From Hemicentrotus pulcherrimus (Eukaryota > Echinodermata > Echinoidea > Camarodonta > Strongylocentrotidae): 29,600 bases of DNA. Position numbers and translations under genes: made by a program. This document shows, piece by piece, positions 12,501-24,500 of the stretch (positions within the stretch are counted from its first letter, which is position 1; each line of letters starts with the position of its first letter). The notes under the pieces are model-generated. The model was not told the origin of the DNA. It did not search any database and worked only from the letters and a program-made list of their open reading frames with translations. The stretch covers positions 55,216 through 84,815 of the forward strand of contig BEXV01001254.1 in NCBI GenBank assembly GCA_003118195.1. Reading direction: 5' to 3'.

Positions 12501-15500
12501 TGTAACTTAGAGGAATGATTCCTATTTTTTGGCCTTCAAGCTATTGTTTTGAACCCTAGATTCTTCTCTTGTTCTGAAATATTCTGTGTGAAAACTATTC
12601 AAGACAGACTGTATTCCTAATTTTGCCTTGAGAGATTTCTGATTTTTGCTGTAAAAGGTTGGAAGGTATAGACATATTGTACTGTTTGTACACATATACT
12701 GAGTGATAACCATGTGTGTCTTCCATTCTCCTGACTACAGACAGCCCAGACAAGACCCTCCAAGATTGTTATGTAACAGATCAAAGCTTTATCTTCCTTT
12801 GGGACGGCAAACAGGTAAGCGTTTGCAACTGAAGTGTTCTTAAAATATGAAATTGGGGAGTTTCTATGCATAGTGGATAACACTTTATTTAGTCAGAAGT
12901 CCAAATTGATACACTGTGCAATGTAAAATGCATCAAGGGCGCTGTTGTTGTTGTTGCTGCTTTTTGTTCTGACAAACACTACCTCATACTATTGCCCATC
13001 AATCCATTCTTAAAAGCCACTGCTAGTCAATGCTTTATTGAACCTTAAAGGTAAAGGCCTGTTATGGTTCAATTACATTGTGAAAGAAATGTTGTGGAAT
13101 TGATCAGAAAAGGTTGATCATCTAGCATATTAGTATTGGTGCATACTGCAAGGGTCTGGAATCATTAAAATCAAAAGAAATTTGGCCCAGTCTTCGTAAA
13201 GTTACAAGAACTATACACAGAAAGATGTATATGGGACTATACGCACGACACGTGCGTTTATCTCTCACAGACCATGGATAAACTAATTTTCCAAATATAT
13301 CAACTAGTAGGCGGTTTCCCGGCAAATCTTTTATCATTATGTATTAGTCAAAACATATTCTTTCACATGATTGGTAATAAAGAGCTTCCATCTCATTTTT
13401 TGAAATTGGGGCATTTCCAATACTGGTCTTTACCTTTAAGGCTACATGGTTAATTTGTCTATGTGACTAAATCCTTTCACAGGTTGACGGCAATTCCATC
13501 TTAGTCGGCCCAACTAGCGAGCCAATTCTGCTCATTCTAACCTACAACGCTGCACCCCCTTCTGACACCCCCACCAAGCCAACGCCACCGCCCCCCTCCT
13601 CCCCTACCAAGCTCCCTCACGGTTTCCCTAAAGACACCAGGATATCTGAGCTACGGTGCATGGTGTCTGATATCGTCGGTATCCCGAAGCACCGGTTGAA
13701 GCTTAGCAGGGTACAGACAGTACCGGTGGTGGTGCCTTCGGAGGATGATGGGAGGACGCTCACACAGCTAGACTTCTCTGATGGTGATGCGCTGGTGGTG
13801 GAATCAACTGGCAAGGACAGGTGAGTCAAATCTTGAAATCTTTTGTTCAGATATTTTGCGTTTGATAAGCAATAAGCATACATGTTTATACTTGGAAGTT
13901 GTCCACTTGTCTGTACCAATTTAACAAATATATAATAATAATGACGATTTGAGTTTTTCAGTGGAGACTTTGTCCAGAATATCCTGGTCGAGGTTGAGGG
14001 ATTCTTTGATATGTGTGTTTTGATTCTTGTGGTAATGGTATTACCTCATATTAAATCTTCTTATCTCTTTCTTCATTCTGTACATGAAGACCACCTGCCC
14101 ATAAAGACCACTTTTCTTGTCTCCCTTGGGTGATCTTTATAGTTACAGACAGGTTTCACTGTATCACCTCATATTAATTCTTCCAAACCGTTTCTTGATC
14201 TTTCCAGTCCGAAGTCTCCACGAGACTCTCTAGCCGCCCTTGAAGCTGACAATCAGATGAATGCTGTGAGAATAACGATTGAGAACAGATGTGTAGATCC
14301 AGACAGTGATGGTGACTGGCCTGTCACACAGATTGACATACCCAAAGACAAGGTATGGAGCTATTTATCATCCTTGTCTTCTTCAAGTAGTATTAACTTT
14401 TATGCAACAAATTCCTTTTTCGTGATGTTGCTGTTGCAAATCATAGCCTATGGATTGTATCCACAACTTGTAGGCCTACTTTTATAAAGACAGTTCACTT
14501 ACTTGTATGCACATAGGTATTTGTGTGATAAACAAAGGTAAGAAAAATAAAAAATTATGAATAGATTGAAGAAATTACTTTAATTCATAATTTTGTGTTT
14601 ATTTTTTTCATTTCGAAATAATGGTAATTTGTACAGCATAGATGCATTTAGGTTGACACTAAATCTGCCCACTTTCTCTCTGTGTATACAATTGGGCCAC
14701 TTTGCCATCAATGGTAACTACCATGGTAACATTGCCCAAGAGCCAATCAAAATCCAGTATTCCATGAAAAGTTACTATATTAGCAAGTTTTATGCAACGG
14801 CACCCTGGACTTGAAACAGAATGCCATGAAAAAAAAAAGGACCTAATAAGATAAGAATACTTGCAATGTGTTAGATATCCTCAGAAACCTTATGTGTGTC
14901 TTCCTCTTTTCTTTGTTTTCATCTCTGCTCCATGCTCCATCCATCAGACTGTATTTGACTTGAAGCAGCTCATCATCAACACCCTCGGTCTCTATGGTAA
15001 CCAGAGACCCAAGGAAGGATGCAGGCTAAGGATCAGTGATGATGCAATGGGGCTTCTAGCTCCTTGTAAGTAACTCTGGAATTTAACTCCCTAATCTCAG
15101 ACAACCCCAAAATATAACATACCGTACAAATGAAATACATGAAGGAAGATTTCTTCATTCAATCGCTGGGATTTCCTTGATCTCCTTGTTCGAAGCAATG
15201 TATGATAGATTTATTTGTAAAGTCTCATGATAGTTCCAAAGTGCTTTGTTCCGGAAATGAGAATGAGAAATCACGCTTTACCACCAATTTTTTTCCAGGA
15301 CTTTGATTATTTTATGATATATGATTCTTAAATACATGTAAATAAGGACCAGTGCCCTCATTTTTTAGCTTTATCTGTGTAATTACAGATAACCGCAAAA
15401 GCTTGAAATAGAGCATTGCTACTCAATGTTCATGATACAGTCATACCTGCTCTATTGACCATCTGTCTACTAAGACCACATGTTTTGTTTCCCTTGAAAC

Positions 15501-18500
15501 AGTTTCTCATTGAAACATGTACTAAAGAATCCTGTCTACAAAGACCACTTTTTTGTGTTTCCCTTGGGCGGTTACTATAGACAGGTTTGACTGTACCTTC
15601 CTCAGCTACTTCCTTCTGTACCTTCATCTCTCCTTCCTTATCTCTTTGATATCAAGAGTGCAGGCCTACTCATGTTGTGTATATTTCTTTGTATTTTCCA
15701 TTTTGTTTATACTTTATTTCTGTTGTGCATTCCACCTTTTTTAATATTATTGTATATATCGTATTATTCTAGTTGTAAACTGACCCTTTCAGCCTGTGCT
15801 GCTCGCTCAGTACTCATAGACCAATAAATGAATAATAAATGAGTAAATGACAGAATACAGAAAGTGACAATTCAGAGTGATCCCACCTACCTACGCTTTT
15901 AACATGATTATGATGATGGTATTGAAATTCACTCTTATCAACCACACAGTGCATGAAAACACGAGCCTTACCGAGTCTGGCATCAAGAAAGGCAAGACCA
16001 TCGTCATAGAAACGGGACTCCCTCCAACATCCAATGAACTCACCATCAATTTCAGTCTTATGTCAGGCACAAAATCCTGGGATATGATGGTGGATAAATC
16101 TACTTCTATGTCAGTGGTGAGTTTATTGTTGGTTGCCATCGGCAGAGCATCAGATAAAGTGAAACATCCTTGATATGAGGTTGCTTGAAGTGAAAGCAAA
16201 AGAAAATCTAAGCAACCTATTTGAAACTTCTGCCAACATAGGTGAATAGCAGAAGTTAAGAAATGCTGAAAGCTAAGTTTTCAAAAATTGAATTTTAAAT
16301 TTCAATTATTCTCCATTCATGTTTCTGTGTATTAATCAATAACTATTTTCCTGTTTGTACTAGCTAGATATATTTTGTGATATCTATTATCTTGTGGGTA
16401 GAATTTGATAAACTTGATTCTATATAAGAGGAAAGGAAAGACATAAAGACTTTTTTCATATATCCAAGCCCTTGGATTCAAGGTCTTATAGGCATTCTAA
16501 TTGTTATTAGGTTAAGGTAACTTAAATTTGGTTTATTTGATATTCATCATGTCGGCAACTCGACTTGAGCTCTATTTACTCATACTTTTTTTGTTTGTTT
16601 TGTTTTTGTTTGTTTATGTCTTCACTCCACATGTCTTTCTTTCATGATTCAGTGCCTGACTAAGATGTTGAGCATAGCAGGAATGGAGGGAGCACCCTAC
16701 CATCTCCGTAAGACCAACTGGTGTGGAGAAGCGGCTGATATCATTTGTGACATGGTAAGGGCAGTGTTTAGCACTTCACATACATGTACATGTAGCTGGT
16801 AGAGGATAACATCGGTTAAGCAGGGATGCCAACCAGTACGATTACATGTAAATCGTATTTAGTATGATAATAAGAGTGAAATATGATTATATGATATTAC
16901 CTCTTAAAATATGATTTTTTTTAATCTAAATTTTTAAAAACCCATAAAAGCAGCGGAATTGCATAGAAAGAAGTACAGGTAAACCCCTGCAACCGAAACA
17001 AAAACTTTGCTTTACAATTTTCTCATTAAATTTGAATGAAAGAGCAAACATTTTACTTGACCGTACTTACCAGTAAAACTTTTTTCTGGGCCAGTGGTAG
17101 AGTCGAGTTTTCATGAAAATCCGATTTTTCTCTCCAAAAATGATTTTTTTTTTTTTTTTTTTTTTTTTAATTTTTTTTTTAGGATACTCAGTTTGATATT
17201 TTGTGTCAAGAGGTTGGCTTCTCTGGTTCAGAGCCCCACTGCACTACTTCAGTGTAGCTTCTTGCGCCCTCTATAAAGCCAACAATGCCTAAGCTGTACC
17301 TGTTGATCCCCCATGTTCCCCTTTTTCTTATGTTAATTGAGAGCTGATTTGATGAGATATCCACCTGCCAGTTACCTTGCAGGGAGGTGTAATCCCTCCT
17401 TGCCAAACCAGTGCAGAGGGGCTTTAAAGTATAAAAATGTAGCCTAATGTCTCCAAATATATGATTAGTAATTATGATACACATGCAGATGCTCAGTCAT
17501 ATAAGTCAAATCCATGGAGCTCCAGGTAAATTGGACAAAAATGTGAAGAGCAGTAAGCTTCCGTATACTTAAAGTGACTTGGTAACATTGTTGAAGGTTG
17601 ATGAAAAAAAATTACCTAATTTTTGTATAGAATGTTACTTACTATATTCCTTCTACTGTACTAACCCTCTGACATGCAAAAAAACCTGAACAAATTATCA
17701 AACCACGAAGATATCTATGGTTTTCTTTGAAAAGGTTGATGTATGACACGCTCTAACAGTGATTAACAGTAAATTCTCCCAACCATTTTTGAATCTTCCC
17801 AACCGTTTTTCTATGAAAATAAGACATAAAACAGGCTATAAAAAATCTGTCAACTCTTAAATGTCTGGAATGGAATGTAAAGCCATTTTATTGCTTTGTG
17901 ACGATTTCCATTCACCTAAAATGTAATTAAATTGTAATAATATAGTTAGGAGAATTAAGGAATCGATCAGATAAGTTTTTCCCTATTTGAATAATGGTCC
18001 CTTTTCACTCATATTTTCAGATTATCTTTAATTGTACATCTAGCATTGAAGTCACTACCTTGGCACCACTATCTCTATTCTTAACAATATTACCAAGTCC
18101 CTTTAACTCATTGCCTACTGGAACCAGGTGGTCCCTGTAGTAAGCCTATGGGAATTAGAGAATTCAGTTGCCAATGGGTTACACGAAACACCATGGTTAC
18201 TGTGGCATATACATGTATGAACCACCCTGCACTTGTAAATGTAAATATTTCTTTAGTTTGAGCATTTTTCCGATGTTGTTTGTAAATGATAGGAGCAAAG
18301 TCTAATGCAGCTTCACATCCAAGATGGAGAGCTTCTGATGCTGGAAGAGGGTCGGGTACCACCCAGGGGGTTCCTCCTGCTCCCTGTCTGGCTCTATCCT
18401 TCGCCTCAAAGGACCAGTGGGGTGGAAGAAGAAGGTGGTGGTGGTGGGATGTCGTCCTGGATCCCTCACGTCCAGTTTTCAAGTGAGTCAGCTCTTGAAT

Positions 18501-21500
18501 GTTGTGATCTTTTGTTCTCTTATGAACTCTCTTTAATTTAATTTTTTTCTCACTCTTTTTCTGTCTCTCCACTGCTCCTTCTCTCCCTTTATCTTACTGT
18601 CTCCATCTCTTTTTCTGATACCCTTTCTCTCTCTCTCTCCCCCTCTCTCTCTTTCTCTCTTTCATTTTTTCCCCTCTCTCTTTCCCTATCTCTCTTTCTG
18701 TCTTTCCCTCTTTCCCTCTTTCCCCTTCTCTCTCTCCCTATCTCTCTTTATCTCTTTCCCTCTTTCCCACTCTCTCTCCTCTCTCTCTCTCTCTCCATCT
18801 CTCCTCTCTCCTTATCTACACTCATCTTTACAGTACCTCAGTTAAATAAAGACCAGTTATGGGCATGCGATTACATTGTGAAAGAAACGTTGTGGAATCG
18901 TTCAGAAAAGGTTGATCATCTAGCATATTAGTGTGTACGGCAAGGTTCTGGAATCATCAAAATGATTAGAAATTTGGCCCAGTCTTGGTAAAGTTATAAG
19001 CACTTTACACAGAAAGATGTATATGGGACTACACAACATGTGCGCGACATGTGTGCGATATAAATCAGGTCCAAATAGATATATAAATTTACCAAATATG
19101 TCTATTAGTAGGCGGTTTCTCGGCAAAATTTGAATCATCACGTATTAGTCAAAACACATTCTTTAACATGATTGGTGATAAGAGCTTCCATTTCATTTTT
19201 TGAGAGGGGGACGTTTCCAAAACTGGTCTTTACCTTTAACAGCTCAATCATTCGTACCTTCCTTTTTTAACAAGTTTGATACTTTTTTTTTTGTGGAAAC
19301 ATTGATTTTTCCCTGTTTATGTTTCTTGAGAATGTGACATATGAAAGCTTGCATCTAAAAGCATTCAACAAGGGGCCTAATTCAACTAGTCCACCCATCA
19401 TTCTTGAGTTACAAAAAAAAACAAAACAATGAAATTTACAAGGGGTATGAATAATTCAATTGTTACCTGTATATAATTAAGATACCAATACAAATGAAGT
19501 ATAAGAATACACTCGATGGTGGCCTGTACTTATAGCGAAGAAGAACAAGTATTTAATGTAGTATGAAATTATTGAATAGCATAAACTACTGAGGTGGTAC
19601 ATCCCCCCGAAACATACAAACATTCTTACCAAGGATATCATAAGATATTGTGTTGCGTCTGATGTATGTTAAACTTCACTTTCTCCATTGACACATTAAT
19701 TTAACGCATTCTTTGAAGATTAAGTGCTTTCACATTGACAATATCTTATTTCTTGCAGACATCCTAAATAGCCTAAGCAGTGCAAACAGCCCCAACCATG
19801 ACATCCAGCAGTCACTAGAGACACCATCCAACCAGCATGAGCTCCTGGGCGAGATTGAGATATCCCACAATGCAACAATCGGTGACCTCAAGAGTCAAGT
19901 CATGACCCTTCCAGCCATGAGCCAGGTTGTTGTGCCGACAGTAGACTTTCTTCGTCTTCGTCTGTTGGAGGATGGGAGGCAGGGCAGAGTATTGAGAGAT
20001 AACAACCAAAGCCTCAAGTAATTCATTCTTTCATTTGAATTTTTCCAAGACAGGGATATATTTTTAACATCTGTTCGAAAAAGCCTTTGGTTCCTCAAAT
20101 TCGCAACAAGGATATTTTGCATTTATTTATTCCTTATTTGTTTAATATTATTATTATTGTTATGATTACATTTTTTAATTAAAAAAAGAAAATGTATTAT
20201 TATTACTTTTTTTTTGGGGGGGGGGGGTGTGAATTCTTCAAATGAGTTGTCATTCATACATGTATGCATTTACGTCTTGAAATTCCTAATTGAACACTGT
20301 ACATGAAAGTATCATTCCTAAATCTTTCTTAGAGGATATATTAATGCCTTCTCTTGACTGCGTGATCAAATGTATTTTACCANTGTGTACTGTAAATTCC
20401 ATAAATTGCCATTTTCTCAGAAAAATAATAATTATTTTACCTGTGCATTCAATGTATTATCAGACACATGCTTTTATACACGCCTCTATGAAATAGATCC
20501 ATTCCTTCATCAAGAACCATGAAAAGGGGGCAATTTATGGAAAATACAGTACACAATGTATTATAGGAGAGCAGCTCGCATGTGACGTCACAAAATTAAA
20601 ACTTTAAAAATTCATAACTTTTGTATCCTTTGTCAGGTTTTCGTCAAACCTTCACTGATATGTTTCTCTCACTGTTCTGCTTTTATTAAAAACAACTTAA
20701 GTTCAGGGTGGACTTTCCCTTTAAGTCATGTATGTATATTACACGGCCAATGAACTGATTAGATTTTGGGGTCACAAGGTCAAAGGTCACAGGGCTCATT
20801 ATGTATTCGAAAATAGCTTGTGATTGCGTTATCTCAAGAACCACTTAATGGATTACAGCCAAACTCAGGTCATGTATGTATCTTGCAGAGCCAATGAACT
20901 GATTAGACTTTGGGATCACCAGGTCGAAAGTCAAAGGTCACATGGCTCATTATGCATGCCTATAAATAGCTTGTGCATGCATTATCATTAAAACCGACAG
21001 ATGGATTATAATCAACACTTGAATTTTAAAAATTGTTTCTGTTTTGGTTTGTAAAATTGCTCTATGGCGGAGGCATCATTTTCGACTGCGTGCAGTTGAA
21101 TTTCATCTAGTTTAAGTATGTGGAAACATTGATTTTTCCCTGTTTATTTTTCTTGAGAATGTGACATACAATGTATGAAAGCCTGCATCTCAAAGCATTC
21201 AACAAGGGCCCTAATTCAACAAGTCCACCTATCATTCTTGAGTTACAAAAAAAATCCCATCAAATTTACAAGGAGTATGAATAATTCAATTGTCAACTGT
21301 ATATAATTAAGATACCAATACAAATGAAGTACGAGAATGCACTCGATGGTGGCCTGTACTTATAGCGAAGAAGAAGAAGTATTCAATGTAGTATGAAATT
21401 ATTGATTGGCATAAACTACTGAGGTGGTACTGTACGTGTACATCCCCCAAAAACATACAAACATTCTTACCAAGGATATCATTAGATATTGTGTTGCGTC

Positions 21501-24500
21501 TGATGTACAGTATGTCAAACTTCGCTTTCTCCGTTGACACATAAATTCAATGCATACAATGAAGATTGAGTGCTTTCACATTGACAATATCTTATTTCTT
21601 GCAGACATCCTAAATAGCCTAAGCAGTGCAAACAGCCCCAACCATGACATCCAGCAGTCACTAGAGACACCCTCCAACCAGCATGAGCTCCTGGGCGAGA
21701 TTGAGATATCCCACAATGCAACAATCGGTGACCTCAAGAGTCAGGTCATGACCCTTCCAGCCATGAGCCAGGTCGTTGTGCCGACAGTAGACTTTCTTCG
21801 TCTTCGTCTGTTGGAGGATGGGAGGCAGGGCAGAGTATTGAGAGATAACAACCAAAGCCTCAAGTAATTCATTCTTTCATTTGAATTTTTCCAAGACAGG
21901 GATATATTTTTAACATCTGTTCGAAAAAGCCTTTGGTTCCTCAAATTCGCAACAAGGATATTTTGCATTTATTTATTCCTTATTTGTTTAATATTATTAT
22001 TATTGTTATGATTACATTTTTTAATTAAAAAAAGAAAATGTATTATTATTACTTTTTTTTTGGGGGGGGGGGGCTGTGAATTCTTCAAATGAGTTGTCAT
22101 TCATACATGTATGCATTTACGTCTTGAAATTCCTAATTGAACACTGTACATGAAAGTATCATTCCTAAATCTTTCTTAGAGGATATATTAATGCCTTCTC
22201 TTGACTGCGTGATCAAATGTATTTTACCAATTTTAAGATTTGTGTACTTCACATATGAAAGTGTTTTGTTTATCATAACACGTGTATCTGCCAGCAAGAA
22301 ATGGAAGAACAATGTCCATGTGCATGATATATGTACATTGCTGAGGTTCTATTTCACTATATTACTCTTTTTTTTCTCGAACTTTTCATTTCTCAGGTTT
22401 GCCAAAATGAACATCTCTCAAATAACTGTCCAGATTCTACCAGAAGAAGAGCAACTCAGGTATGACTAAAAAAATTAATTTATTGGACTTTTTATAATAA
22501 TAATGATACGCCAGGTTTATGAAGCGCTTCATCCATTGACATTGTCTATGAGCAATGTATTCACATTTTCCACTCCCTGGGGAGCTTTCCAGCAAGGACC
22601 TGTTTTACAGATGCTCGCAATTCTGAGTAAGCTATAGTGACTTTCGAACCCTTGGATTGAGACTCAAGCAAATGAACCACTATATCATTGATAAGTGCTG
22701 TCATACAAGCTGTCTTACAGAGCGTTGATAGGTCAGATTGCTTTTTTATGAGATATAATTTGGACATTTACACAATGTATTCCTTAAACTGAATATCACT
22801 ATAACATACTGACCCCAACTACAATTGTAGTTGTGTGTGTAATTTATCTTTGTACAAACGTGTATCAATCAGATGTAATAATTTCTGTCTGGGGACCGAC
22901 CTTTAACATCACCATCCTAAAGACGTGACTCAGTTTCGAATGGTTCCGCCCGATTGAATGACGAAGGCAGAGAACTGACTCATAACAGAAGCTCTCGTTA
23001 AACCTATACCCTACCACTATAACACAGGAACCAATGTAAATCAGGTGGGGTATCACAACCCCACTTTCGTTTCTCTCGTTAAAAATTGGACAGAGCCACT
23101 ATACCCCACTACTATAATACAGGAACCAATGTAAATCAGGTGGGGTATCACGATCCCACTTTCGTTTCGTTTAAACTGGGACATTGCCTTGCAGGTCTGC
23201 TTAGAGATTATGATATTGGATTGCAGCTGTACTCTTTATCATCTTACGTAATAGTGTGAACAAACTCTTACTGGGGCTCTGCCTGAAAGGAAATGAGAAG
23301 TAGGAAATATACATTTTACTTGTTTTAAGTTAATTTCATGTCCTAAAGTCACTTATAATTTAGATGAAGACCATAATGAAAGTTTGAACGAAGCAAAATG
23401 ACCCTGAATTGGCGATATAATAACAATTTTAACTGTGAATAATAGCACTCTTTCTCCCTTCTTCTCTGCCTCTATTTTGCTTATCTCTCCCTCTCCCTCT
23501 CTATCACTCCGTCAAGGTCTCTGCAGGGGGTAGGGGTGGGGGGGGGGATTACATAGAGTCCCAAAGCTGTGATGTCATAAAAATCTTAATTTAGAATTTC
23601 TTAATTTTTCTTTATTCTTTATTAGCTCTGGCTGGTAATTGTTAGGAGCCAGAGAGAATAACTATGAGTTCCTATAGAAAATATATTTATTCAGATGGTC
23701 ATATCTTAGCCACTACTTAACATATTCAATTGGTTTTCGACATTTGGACATTATTTTTCGATGCTCTTTCAGAAAATGAAGAAAAAATGAAGAAATGCTA
23801 AAAATAGATTTTTGATGAGTCACACTTCACCATTCTATTGTATAGCGCTAGTGTTTACTTTAGTTGTTCTCTTTTCTTCCCAACACTGCTTTCCTGTCCA
23901 GACCATCAGAGTTCGTTCTGACCTTCCAGAAGAGGATACCTGATACCAGACTCTACGGACCCGCTGAGGACCTCATCTGGGATGCTGGGAAGTCTGCTGC
24001 CCCCAGTAGTCTACGGCAAGCCATTGCCGATCGCTTGTTGATTCCAGTGGAAAGAGTGGCTCTTGCGAAGCACTTTATCAAGAAAGCTGAATGGATCATA
24101 GTCCCGCAAGAAAAGAAGGTAACCATTATTTACATGTACCTCTGCGTTTGCAATTTTCCCCACCAAACATCAGCAATTTTGCTTAAAGGTAAAGACCAGT
24201 ATTGGAAATGTCCTAATTTCAAAAAATGAAATGAAAGCTCTCATTACCAATCATGTGAAAGAATATGTTTTGACTCATACATGATGATAACAAATTTGTC
24301 GGGAAATCGCCTACTAATTGATATATTTGGTAAATTATTACCGGTATATCTATTTGACTGTGAAAGATAGTCCCATATACATCTTTCTGTGTATGGTGCT
24401 TGTAACTTTACGAAGAATGGGCCAAATTTCTTATCATTTTGATGATTCCAGAACCTTGCAGATGCTAGATGCTAGATGATCTACCTTTTCTGATCGATTC

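Larger units (their letters stand above)
10044..16486 (+). repeat. USP40: Downstream copy (A) of the USP40 A block, in gene context
   Basis: Direct duplicate of 1-6447. Preceded by exon B4 and followed by exon C1 in matching phase, so this copy is collinear with the protein. Differences cluster in introns around 13855-14110 and 15075-15420 and in exons A6 and A7, while long stretches look identical. Confidence 0.95.

Noticed and set aside
18108..18572. 154-codon minus-strand open frame
   Set aside because: Covers exon C2 in antisense. Exon C2 on the plus strand has clear USP40 similarity and matching splice phases.
20725..21012. CRISPR-like or satellite array
   Set aside because: Only two units of 144 bp without a repeat-spacer pattern, in a eukaryotic intron.
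22137..22469. 110-codon plus-strand open frame
   Set aside because: Only its last part (22397-22459) is coding. The rest is a T-rich intron tail that happens to stay open.
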